Shown here: positions 1-7,869 of the stretch, in pieces
Position numbering within the stretch: position 1 is the stretch's first letter
Layout of the letters: each line of letters begins with the position of its first letter
NCBI GenBank assembly: GCA_937995555.1
Contig: CALKJX010000151.1
Location: 1-8,893 of the forward strand
Reading direction: 5' to 3'
Length of the DNA: 8,893 bases
Origin: an uncultured Elioraea sp.
Lineage (GTDB): Bacteria > Pseudomonadota > Alphaproteobacteria > Acetobacterales > Acetobacteraceae
Notes under the pieces: model-generated
The model's input: only the letters and a program-made list of their open reading frames with translations
Databases searched by the model: none
Told to the model about the DNA's origin: nothing
Translations under genes and position numbers: made by a program

Positions 1-248
1 ATCAGCACGATGATCACCAGCGGCGGCAGCGCGCGGAACAGATCGACCAGGAACACGATCAGCCAGTTCACGGGCCGGATGCGGAAGCTGCGGATCACCG
101 CGAGTGCGAGGCCGAGAGCAAGCCCGCTGACGACGATCAGCGCGGCAAGCCCGACGGTGAGGAAGAACCCGTCGATGATGCGCGGCAGGTACTCCGCCAT
201 CACCCGCGCATTGAAGAAGGTGAAGACGAAGTTGTCCCAGTTCGTCAT
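1..248 (-). CDS. polar amino acid ABC transporter permease, N-terminal part (cut by window edge)
   Basis: Inner-membrane channel subunit of an amino acid ABC importer (HisM/GlnP-like family). Only the first 82 codons are inside the window; the gene continues past the left edge. It starts at ATG 248 and begins MTNWDNFVF. A hydrophobic helix follows at about residues 21-44 (FLTVGLAALIVV...). Next is the stretch LVDLFRALPPLVIIVL, which closely fits the conserved fRalPplV segment of polar amino acid permeases. The EAA loop that contacts the ATPase would lie beyond the edge. The start is 10 bp after the stop of the ATPase gene, with no strong Shine-Dalgarno sequence, so it is probably co-transcribed and perhaps translationally coupled. 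Family assignment is good; the substrate is unknown. Confidence 0.85.
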   Translation of the reverse strand, partial: MTNWDNFVFTFFNARVMAEYLPRIIDGFFLTVGLAALIVVSGLALGLALAVIRSFRIRPVNWLIVFLVDLFRALPPLVIIVL

Positions 249-258
249 CGGGCCCGGC

Positions 259-1005
259 TCAATGCCGGTCGAGCTCACGCAGGAAGCCGCGCAGGCGCTC
301 GGCCCTGGGCTCACCGAAAATCTGCGCGGGCGGCCCCTCCTCGACCACCAGCCCGTGGTCCATGAACAGCACCCGGTCGGCGGCCGCCCGCGCGAAGCCC
401 ATCTCGTGGCTCACCACCACCATGGTCATGCCGCTCTCGCGCAACTCGCGCATCACCTTCAGCACGCCGCCGACGAGTTCGGGGTCGAGCGCGCTGGTCG
501 GCTCGTCGAACAGCATCACCCGCGGCTCGAGCGCGATCGCCCGCGCGATCGCCACGCGCTGCTGCTGACCGCCCGACAGTTCGAGCGGATAGGCATTCGC
601 CTTCCCGTCCAGTCCGACCCGTTTCAGCGCCGCGTGCGCGATGGCCTCGGCCTCCTCGCGCCCACGCCCGAGCACCCGACGAAGCGCGAGCATGACATTC
701 CCGAGCGCCGTCATGTGCGGGTAGAGATTGAAGGACTGGAACACCATGCCGATGCGCCGCCGCGCGGCGTTGATGTCCGTGCGCCGGTCGAGCAGGTCGA
801 TCCCGTCCACCACCACAGTGCCGGAGGACGGCTCCTCCAGCCGGTTGCAGCAGCGCAGCAGCGTCGACTTGCCGCTCCCCGACGGGCCGATGATGAACAC
901 CAGCTCGCGCGGGGCAACCACCAGGTCGACGCCCCTCAGGACATGAAGGGTGCCGAAATGCTTGTGGATGCCCCGCGCCTCGAGGATCGGCGCGCCGTTC
1001 AGCAT
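259..1005 (-). CDS. polar amino acid ABC transporter ATP-binding protein (GlnQ/HisP-like)
   Basis: Cytoplasmic ATPase that powers an amino acid importer. At 248 aa it has the usual length for the family, and all nucleotide-binding motifs look intact: Walker A GPSGSGKST (residues 40-48), Q-loop glutamine 90 in FQSFNLYPHMT, signature LSGGQ (143-147), Walker B VMLFDE (163-168) followed by PTSALDPE, and the switch histidine 200 in VVVSHEMGFA. The FNLYPHMT and SHEMGFA wording is typical of the polar amino acid (GlnQ/HisP/AapP) subfamily. The ATG at 1005 overlaps the end of the upstream binding-protein gene by 7 bp, and the permease starts 10 bp downstream, so this is the middle gene of one operon. 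The exact amino acid cannot be assigned from the ATPase. Confidence 0.95.
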   Translation of the reverse strand: MLNGAPILEARGIHKHFGTLHVLRGVDLVVAPRELVFIIGPSGSGKSTLLRCCNRLEEPSSGTVVVDGIDLLDRRTDINAARRRIGMVFQSFNLYPHMTALGNVMLALRRVLGRGREEAEAIAHAALKRVGLDGKANAYPLELSGGQQQRVAIARAIALEPRVMLFDEPTSALDPELVGGVLKVMRELRESGMTMVVVSHEMGFARAAADRVLFMDHGLVVEEGPPAQIFGEPRAERLRGFLRELDRH

Positions 1006-1838
1006 CCCCGCGCGTGCGGCGTGGGGTCATAACCCGGCAGGCCGGGCACGCCGCGCCCGGGGAACGGCCTGTTTTCGGCGTCGTCGGCGCCCGGCTTCGC
1101 GCCGAACCACTTCTCGGAAAGCTGAGCAATCGTGCCGTCCTTCTTCAGGCATTCGATCGCCCAGTCGAGCTGGTCGCGCAGTTCCGTGCTGTCGCGGCGG
1201 AGCGGCGCGGCCCAGTGCGCGCGCGTCTCCTTCATCACGAAGTCGGGGACGAATTGCGGGTTGCGGGTGGCAGCGAACTTCACGACCGTGTTGCCGGCGA
1301 GATTGGCGTAGGCGCGGCCGGCGATCACCGCCTGCACGGCATCGGTGTTGGTGTCATAGGCCTGCACGGTGAAGCCGTAGCGGCCGGCATTGGCCTGAGC
1401 CCAGGAATCGTACGCACTGCCCTTGTTCACCGAGATCGTCTTGCCGCGCAGATCCTCGAGCGAGGCGATCGGCGCCGAGCCGCGGCGGATGCCGAACTGG
1501 TACTCGGTGAAGATGTAGCCTTCCGTGAACAGCAGGTTCTCGGCGCGCTCGCGCGTCACGGTTGTGGGCGCGCAGAGGAAGTCGTATCGGCCGGCGTTCA
1601 TCGCCGCGATCAGGCCGGAAAAGGATGCGCTGTCGATCGTCAGTTCGCGCCCGAGCTTGCGGGCGATGGCCTGGAAGAGATCGACGTTGAAGCCTTCTAC
1701 CCCGCCGCCGAGTCTCGGCATCGCGTGAGGGGCGAAGGTGCCGTCGACCGCGCAGCGGAGCGGCGGTTGGCCTTGGCCCAGCGCCGGCGCGGCGGCGAGC
1801 ATCAGAAGCCCGGCACAGGCGAACGCGGTTCTCTTCAT
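999..1838 (-). CDS. amino acid ABC transporter substrate-binding protein (SBP_bac_3 family)
   Basis: Periplasmic binding protein that delivers a polar amino acid to the permease. From ATG 1838 it is 279 aa. It opens with a Sec signal peptide, MKRTAFACAGLLMLAAAPALG, with a likely cleavage near residue 21. The mature protein has family-3 features: GFNVDLFQAIARKLG in lobe 1, FLCAPTTVTRERAENLLFTE (the TxTxxR strand and arginine that normally bind the alpha-carboxylate), LEDLRGKTISVNKGSAYD in the hinge/lobe 2 region, and a terminal LKKDGTIAQLSEKWFG helix. A Pro/Gly-rich tail of about 34 residues follows. An in-frame GTG at 1841 directly precedes the ATG; a GGGGG stretch at 1849-1853 (minus strand) could serve either start. 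It is the first gene of the SBP-ATPase-permease operon and overlaps the ATPase gene by 7 bp. The substrate is not determinable here. Confidence 0.93.
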   Translation of the reverse strand: MKRTAFACAGLLMLAAAPALGQGQPPLRCAVDGTFAPHAMPRLGGGVEGFNVDLFQAIARKLGRELTIDSASFSGLIAAMNAGRYDFLCAPTTVTRERAENLLFTEGYIFTEYQFGIRRGSAPIASLEDLRGKTISVNKGSAYDSWAQANAGRYGFTVQAYDTNTDAVQAVIAGRAYANLAGNTVVKFAATRNPQFVPDFVMKETRAHWAAPLRRDSTELRDQLDWAIECLKKDGTIAQLSEKWFGAKPGADDAENRPFPGRGVPGLPGYDPTPHARGC

Positions 1839-1841
1839 CAC

Positions 1842-1985
1842 GAGGCACCCCCGTTGTTCTGCTGCATTGCGTCAACCATCGCGCAACCCGGTCCGTCAGG
1901 CAACGGGGCGGGCCCCGGTTGATCAGGCCTCATCCGACCGGTAGCGTCATCCTTGCTTGAAAGGCACGGACGGGGAGGAACCTTT
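1842..1985. promoter_or_regulatory. divergent intergenic region between ABC and TRAP importer operons
   Basis: These 144 bp separate two divergent importer operons and should hold both promoters. The sequence is too GC-rich for a confident sigma-70 call. A weak plus-strand candidate is TTGATC (1919-1924), a 17-bp spacer and TAGCGT (1942-1947), which would give a short leader before the TAXI gene. An inverted hexamer pair, TCAACC (1872-1877) and GGTTGA (1917-1922), spans the middle of the region, and a second CAACC lies at 1884-1888. It could be an operator, but hexamer pairs arise easily by chance. No regulator gene is adjacent. Confidence is for the presence of promoters, not for the specific boxes. 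Confidence 0.35.
1972..1980 (+). promoter_or_regulatory. strong Shine-Dalgarno site of the TAXI gene
   Basis: GGGGAGGAA ends 5 nt before ATG 1986, with the GGAGG core 7 nt away. It is the clearest ribosome binding site in the window. It decides the start of the binding protein: the in-frame TTG at 1953 lies upstream of this site and would add residues before an otherwise normal signal peptide. Confidence 0.85.
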
Positions 1986-3002
1986 ATGGCTGCGTTTCGT
2001 CCAACTTTGCTCGCCGCCGCGGCTGTGGCCGGGCTCGTCTTGGCCTCGACCGCATCGGCCCAGGCACCGCAGTTCTTCCGCATCGGCACGGGAAGCGCCG
2101 GCGGAACCTACTATCCGATCGGCGGCATCATTGCGAACGCGATCTCCTGCCCGCCCGGCGCGCGCTGCAACGCGGCCGGCGCCACCGATGGGGTGCCTGG
2201 CCTGGTCGCGGTCGCGCAGGCGACCCAGGGCAGCGTGCAGAACGTCAACCTGATCCAGGCCGGCAATGCCGAGAGCGGGTTCGTGCAGTCCGATGTGACG
2301 CACTGGTCCTACACCGCCACCGGTCTGTTCGAGGGGCGGCCGAAGCTCGACCGGCTGCGCTTCATCGCGCATCTGTTCCCAGAGCACATCCATGCGGTCG
2401 TGCGCAAGGACAGCCCGATCCAGCGCTTCGAGGACCTGCGCGGCAAGCGGATCGCGATCGGGCTTCAGGCCTCCGGTGCGCGCATCGGCAGCGAGCTGAT
2501 CCTGGCCGCCTATGGGCTGCAGGCGAACCGCGACTTCACGCCCGAGTATCTGAACCAGGCGCAGGGCACCGAGCGGATGCAGGACCGTGGCCTGGACGCG
2601 ACGATGACGGTGGTGGGCTATCCGGCCGCGGCGTTCTCCGAGTTCTGCTCGCGCACCGGCTGCCGCATCCTGCCGGTGCTGCCGGAGGCCGCGCAACGTG
2701 TGATCGAGCGGGCGCCGTTCTACGCTCAGGGTGTCATCCCGCGGACGGCCTATGAGGGGCTGGAGGCCGACACGCCGACGCTGACGGTCGGCGCGCTCTG
2801 GCTGGTGCGCGACAGCGTTCCCGAGGATCTCGTGTATGGCATCACCCGCGCGCTGTGGTCCGATGTCACGCGCGGGCTGCTCGATCGCGGCCACGCCAAG
2901 GGGCGCGAGATCGTGCGCGAGCGCGCGCTGCTCGGCCGCGGCGTGCTGCCGTTCCATCCGGGCGCGGAGAAGTTCTACCGCGAGGCGGGCCTGCTGAACT
3001 GA
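1986..3002 (+). CDS. TRAP transporter substrate-binding protein, TAXI family
   Basis: Periplasmic solute receptor of a TRAP-TAXI secondary importer, 338 aa, the usual size for the family. A Sec signal peptide spans residues 1-25 (TLLAAAAVAGLVLASTASA, cut before QAP). The mature N-terminus carries the hallmark GTGSAGGTYYPIG (residues 34-46). Later features typical of TAXI proteins are FEDLRGKRIAIG, a GYPAAAF segment, LEADTPTLTVGALWLVR and the C-terminal HPGAEKFYREAG. Two close cysteine pairs, C55/C61 and C221/C226, could form periplasmic disulfides. The start follows a strong ribosome site. The fused permease gene begins 10 bp after the stop, so the two form an operon. The few characterised TAXI receptors bind glutamate or related dicarboxylates, but the family is broad and the ligand here is not predictable. 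Confidence 0.95.
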   Translation: MAAFRPTLLAAAAVAGLVLASTASAQAPQFFRIGTGSAGGTYYPIGGIIANAISCPPGARCNAAGATDGVPGLVAVAQATQGSVQNVNLIQAGNAESGFVQSDVTHWSYTATGLFEGRPKLDRLRFIAHLFPEHIHAVVRKDSPIQRFEDLRGKRIAIGLQASGARIGSELILAAYGLQANRDFTPEYLNQAQGTERMQDRGLDATMTVVGYPAAAFSEFCSRTGCRILPVLPEAAQRVIERAPFYAQGVIPRTAYEGLEADTPTLTVGALWLVRDSVPEDLVYGITRALWSDVTRGLLDRGHAKGREIVRERALLGRGVLPFHPGAEKFYREAGLLN

Positions 3003-3012
3003 TCGCGGCGCA

Positions 3013-5045
3013 ATGAGCGAGGCCGGCAGGGGCGGTGCGCAGGCAGCGCGCCGCCTCGATCACGAGAAGGCGGCAGAGCTCGAACGCGTCTATGACAGCG
3101 AGCTCAACTTCCGCACGGTCACCGGACCCGCGAGGTGGCTGGTCTCGATCGGTCTCGTCGTGCTCTCGATCTTCCACTACTACACCGCTGGCTTCGGCAT
3201 CGTCGCAGAGCACTGGCACAAGGCGATCCATCTCGCCGCGGTGCTGGGCCTGATCTACCTGGTCTTCCCCGGGCCTTCGCGTCTGTGCGGCCCGAGCATC
3301 TGCGGCGTGCCGCTGCTCGACTGGCTGCTCGCGCCGACGATCATCGCCGCCTCGATCTATCTGCCGGTGGTGTTCGACGAACTCACCTTCCGTATCGGCA
3401 TGCCCAACACCATGGACGTGACCATGGGCACGATCATGGTGGTGCTGACGCTTGAGGCGGCGCGCCGGGCGATGGGCCCGGTGCTGCCCGGCATCGTGAT
3501 CGTGTTCATCCTCTACGCCCTGTTCGGCCATCGGATCGACGGCGTGCTGAGCCACCCGGGTGCCGATTGGAACGGGCTGATCAACCATGTCTACCTCACC
3601 CAGGAAGGCATCTTCGGCATCCCGGCCAAGGTCGTCTCGACCTTCGTGTTCCACTTCGTGCTGTTCGGCGTGATCGCCACGCGCATGGGGCTCGGCCAGT
3701 TCTTCATCGACCTCGCCTCGGTGATCGCCGGCCGTTATCCGGGTGGGCCAGCCAAGGTGGCGGTCGTCTCCTCGGCGATGTTCGGCTCGATCTCCGGCTC
3801 CTCCATCGCCAATACGGTCACAACGGGTTCGCTCACCATCCCGGCGATGAGGAAGATCGGCTATCGCGCGCATTTCGCGGGCGGTGTCGAGGCGGCAGCC
3901 AGCGCGGGAGGCCAGATCACGCCACCGATCATGGGGGCGGCCGCCTTCGTGATGATCGAGTTCCTCGAAATTCCGCTTACCACGCTGCTGCTCGCCGCGG
4001 CCGTGCCTGCCTTCATGCACTTCTTGGGCGTATTCGTGCAGGTGCATTTCGAGGCTAAGCGGCTTGGGCTGCGCGGCATGGACCCGGACGAGCTGCCCCG
4101 CCTCGGCCCGACCCTCGCGCATGGCTGGCCGACCGTCATTCCGCTCGTGATCCTCGTCTGGGTGATCGTCGCCGGCTACACGCCGTATCTGGCGGCGTTC
4201 TATGGCATCACGGCGTGCATCGTGATCGGCTTCCTGAACCCGAGGAACCGGCTGACGCTCACCGATCTCTGGTTCGGGTTCGAGACAGGTGCGCGCTACG
4301 CGCTCGCGGTCGGTGCCGCCGCCGCTGCGGTCGGCATCGTGGTCGGCGTGATCACGCTGACGGGCGCGGGGTTCCGCGTCGGCTTCATCGTCACCCAGGC
4401 CGCCGCCCGCACGGCCGAAAGCTTCGCGCCGCTGCTCGCGCTGCTGCCCGAAGGCACGTTGACCATGCAGGGCGTGACGTTGTTCCTCACGCTGGTGTTC
4501 GTCGCGCTGGTCTGCGTGGCGATGGGCGCGGGCATCCCGACGACCGCGCTCTACATCGTGCTGGCCGCGATCGCCGCGCCGGCCGTGACGCAACTCGGCG
4601 TGCCGCCGCTCGCCGCGCATCTGTTCATTCTCTACTACGGCATCCTGGCTGACCTGACGCCGCCGGTCTGCGTCTCGGCCTATGCGGCGGCAGGGATCGC
4701 GGGCGCCAATCCGTTCCGCACCGGGCTGACGGCGTTCCGTCTGGGCCTCGGCAAGGCGATCGTCCCGTTCGTGTTCGCCTATGCCCCGGTGATGCTGATC
4801 GTGCTGCCGGGATTCGACTTCGGCGAGTTCGTCATGGTCGTGCTGAGCTGTGCGGCCGGGGTCTCCGCGCTCGGAATCGCGATGACGGGTTATCTCTTTG
4901 CCCCGCTCTCGCCGTTCGGCCGATTGCCGTTGATCGCGGCCAGCCTGCTGACGATCTCGCCGTCCCTGCACGCGACGCTGCTCGGGCTCGCTCTCATCGC
5001 GCCGGTCGTGCTGGCGAACTGGCTCGCGGCACGACGGCGGCCGGC

Positions 5046-5064
<19 letters not shown>
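3013..5064 (+). CDS. TRAP transporter fused permease (4TM/12TM DctQ-DctM fusion)
   Basis: Inner-membrane, ion-gradient-driven permease that works with the TAXI receptor just upstream. At 683 aa it has the expected length for fused TRAP permeases. A soluble N-terminus (about 1-38) is followed by a DctQ-like four-helix part (about 40-125) and a long DctM-like part to near residue 675. The diagnostic DctM motifs are present: GSISGSSIANTVTTG plus TIPAMRKIGY (258-284), AASAGGQITPPIMGAAAF (295-312), MGAGIPTTALYIVLAAIA (from 504) and DLTPPVCVSAYAAAGIAG (from 547). No frameshift or missing motif was seen. There is no strong Shine-Dalgarno before ATG 3013, so translation may be coupled to the receptor gene. 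The last 19 bp overlap the end of the convergent mtnA gene. Confidence 0.95.
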
Positions 5065-6139
<1,075 letters not shown>

Positions 6140-6140
<1 letters not shown>

Positions 6141-6619
6141 CAGTGGGTCAACCGCTGATGCAGCACGCAGATCAGCGTGAACAGCCGGCGCGCCGTGTCG
6201 AAATCGACGTCGATCTTGCCGTCGAGCCGCTTCGCCAGCAGTTCGGCCCCCTCGTTGTGCAGTCCACGCCGGCCCATGTCGATCGCCTGGATGCGGGCCT
6301 GCTGCCCGTCCGCCACCGCGGCGTGATGTGCGCCTACCAGCATTAGATAGTCCTTGATCAGTCCGCGGAACGGGCCGAGGGCCAGGATCACGGCCGTCAG
6401 CGGCGAGCCATCGGTGCGGCGAATGTCGAACACCAGACGCCCTTCGTTCAGCCCGAGATGCAGCGTGTAGGGTCCGTCGGGCGCGCCCTTCGGGATGAAG
6501 CGGTTCTGATGCAGCAGATCGGCGATGGCGCTGTTCCGGTCCGCTTCAAGCTCGGCCGAGGGCCGCGTCAGCGCCTCGGCCTCCAGCACGATCTCGTCGA
6601 TCCGCGTCCGGTGCGGCAC
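6140..6619 (-). CDS. UPF0262 family protein
   Basis: Small soluble protein of unknown function, 159 aa from GTG 6619. It matches the alphaproteobacterial UPF0262 family: an N-terminal RIDEIVLEAE segment, ADRNSAIADLLHQNRFIP, GPYTLHLGLNEGRLVFDI (49-66), ALGPFRGLIKDYLMLV (80-95), the hallmark AIDMGRRGLHNEGAELL (112-128), and the end KIDVDFDTARRLFTLICVLH. No signal peptide or membrane helix is evident. An in-frame ATG at 6667 would add 16 residues of low complexity (MASPGASTTRAATGER) and overlap DUF983 by 44 bp with no good ribosome site. The GTG sits 4 bp after the DUF983 stop, behind a GGGTGAG, and fits family length better, so I prefer it. It lies between DUF983 and mtnA in a tight chain. I cannot assign a function. 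Confidence 0.88.
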
Positions 6620-6623
6620 GCGC

Positions 6624-7046
6624 TCACCCGTCGCCGCGCGGGTCGTGCTCGCGCCCGGTGATGCCATAGCGCATCATCAGTCCGACGGTCGCACCCTTCA
6701 CCGGGCGCAGCAGCGCGAGCGAGAGCAAGACCGTCAGCGGCAGGAACATCGCCGCCATCGTCCAGAGCGAGGGCGCATAGCCCCGCTCGGCCAGCAGCAT
6801 CAGCGGGATGACGATGTGGCCGACGATGAAGATCGTGAAGTAGGGCGGCGCATCGTCGGCGCGGATCCGGCCCACAGGTGCGCCGCAGGTCCCGCAGCGA
6901 TCGGCGACCCGGAGATAGCCTCGGAACAGCGTGCCCTGGCCGCAGCTCGGACAGCGGTTCGCGGCTCCGCGCGACAGTGCGGCCCACAACGAGGGGATGG
7001 CCCAGGCTGGTGCGCCGGGTCGCGGGGACGGGAAGGGCGGCGGCAT
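6624..7046 (-). CDS. DUF983 family zinc-ribbon membrane protein
   Basis: Small inner-membrane protein of unknown function, 140 aa. A Pro/Ala-rich N-terminus leads to a four-cysteine zinc ribbon: RCPSCGQGTLFRGYLRV (C32, C35) and ADRCGTCGAPVG (second CxxCG pair at about 51-54). It is followed by the conserved ADDAPPYFTIFIVGHIVIPL (first helix) and a second helix around MAAMFLPLTVLLSLALLRPVKG. This ribbon-then-two-helices layout is characteristic of DUF983. ATG 7046 has only a weak upstream CAGG; no better in-frame start is seen. It is the first gene of the DUF983-UPF0262-mtnA chain, and the next gene (using GTG 6619) begins 4 bp after its stop. Confidence in the family is high; the role is unknown. 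Confidence 0.88.
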   Translation of the reverse strand: MPPPFPSPRPGAPAWAIPSLWAALSRGAANRCPSCGQGTLFRGYLRVADRCGTCGAPVGRIRADDAPPYFTIFIVGHIVIPLMLLAERGYAPSLWTMAAMFLPLTVLLSLALLRPVKGATVGLMMRYGITGREHDPRGDG

Positions 7047-7169
7047 GCCTGAATATGGAGTCCGTGGCGTTCGTGTTGCGGTGCACCAAAGTGCGACCGG
7101 GCGCCGGACGGATCAAGGGAAATCCGCGTGGGCTTGGCCGCCCCGCCGCCCGCCCGCAGGATGGCCGCC
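7047..7169. promoter_or_regulatory. divergent intergenic region, DUF983 and racemase genes
   Basis: About 120 bp between divergent genes, presumably with a promoter in each direction. No convincing -35/-10 pair was seen. An AAGGGA (7115-7120) lies 7 nt before the in-frame GTG 7128, and a CAGGA (7157-7161) lies 8 nt before ATG 7170. These leave the start of the racemase gene open. Confidence 0.25.
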
Positions 7170-7853
7170 ATGACCGGACGGATCCTGTTCATCAACCCGA
7201 ACAGCAACGCGCGCTGCGGGGCCGGCATCGCCGCTGCCCTTGACCCCTTCCGCGCCGAGGGCTTGCCCACGCTCGACGTCGTCACCTTGCCGGACGGGCC
7301 GCCCGCGATCGTCGCCTGGTCGGACTGGTACGCGGCCGCTGGGCCGATCCTGGCGACGATCCGCCGCGAGGACAACCGCACCGACCTGTTCGCCATCGCC
7401 TGCGCCTCCGACCCGGCGCTCCCGGCCGCGCGCGAGGCGACGCGCAAGCCGGTGATCGGCATCTTCGCGGCCGCCGTGGCGCAGGCGCTCACGCTTGCCG
7501 AGCGCTTCGGCGTGATCGCGCTCGCCTGCGCGAGCATCGAGCGCCATGCACTCGTGCTGCGGCAGATGGGGACCGAGGCCCGGCTCGCGGCCGAGATCGC
7601 CATGAACGTCGACATGGACACGCTGCTCGATCCCCGCGCGACGCGCGCGGCCATGCAGCGTACGGCGCGGCAGTTGGTCGAGCGCGGCGCGCGGGCAGTG
7701 ATCCTGGGCTGCGCCGGGATGGCGCATCACCGCGCGGCCGTCGAGGACGCGGCCGGCGTGCCCGTGATCGAGCCGTGTCAGGCGGCGGCGGGAGTGGCGC
7801 TGTCGACGCTGCTCGCGCGGGCGCCGCCGCCGCACGCCCGCCGGGGGCCTTAA
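7170..7853 (+). CDS. Asp/Glu/hydantoin racemase family protein
   Basis: Cofactor-independent racemase-fold protein, 227 aa from ATG 7170. It begins RILFINPNSN, the signature opening of the family. Both cysteines used for two-base proton transfer are kept: C78 in AIACASDPAL and C181 in VILGCAGMA. Between them are PVIGIFAAAVAQAL and the AERFGVIAL strand, as in hydantoin racemases and related enzymes. It could racemise 5-substituted hydantoins or an amino acid derivative; other family members are maleate isomerases or arylmalonate decarboxylases, but two cysteines argue for a racemase. In-frame starts also exist at GTG 7128 (14 extra residues, with a fair AAGGGA) and ATG 7161. I chose 7170 because family homology begins there. 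It faces a carbamoyl-amino-acid hydrolase gene tail to tail, 16 bp apart, which supports a ureide or hydantoin role. Confidence 0.85.
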   Translation: MTGRILFINPNSNARCGAGIAAALDPFRAEGLPTLDVVTLPDGPPAIVAWSDWYAAAGPILATIRREDNRTDLFAIACASDPALPAAREATRKPVIGIFAAAVAQALTLAERFGVIALACASIERHALVLRQMGTEARLAAEIAMNVDMDTLLDPRATRAAMQRTARQLVERGARAVILGCAGMAHHRAAVEDAAGVPVIEPCQAAAGVALSTLLARAPPPHARRGP

Positions 7854-7862
7854 GGCCCCTGG
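7841..7862. terminator. palindromic hairpin at the convergent racemase/carbamoylase junction
   Basis: A perfect 16-bp palindrome, GGGGCCTTAAGGCCCC (7844-7859), contains the racemase TAA stop. It extends by two C-G pairs across one G-T wobble to 7841-7862, with TTAA as the loop. It ends 8 bp before the stop of the facing carbamoylase gene. The symmetry and position suit a bidirectional terminator, although no T-run follows on either strand. Confidence 0.6.
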
Positions 7863-7869
7863 AACCCCA

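Noticed and set aside
10..1032. Long plus-strand open frame opposite the ABC permease and ATPase genes.
   Set aside because: It is Arg/His/Pro-rich without motifs, and lies antisense to a textbook ABC ATPase. It is an effect of GC-rich codon use.
1014..1922. Plus-strand open frame opposite the amino acid binding protein.
   Set aside because: No recognisable domain or ribosome site. The minus strand encodes a complete SBP with signal peptide.
1953..1985. Upstream TTG start for the TAXI receptor, adding 11 residues.
   Set aside because: The strong GGGGAGGAA site (1972-1980) lies downstream of this TTG and at proper spacing for ATG 1986, which also gives a normal signal peptide.
2866..4971. 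A 701-codon open frame on the minus strand opposite the TAXI and TRAP permease genes.
   Set aside because: Its product is a run of Arg, His, Asp, Glu and Gln with no domain or motif, as expected from the complement of a GC-rich membrane protein gene. The plus-strand genes have clear family motifs throughout.
6800..7654. Minus-strand open frame spanning the DUF983 start, the intergenic region and part of the racemase.
   Set aside because: It crosses two well-supported genes in other frames and shows only low-complexity Ser/Ala/Arg sequence.
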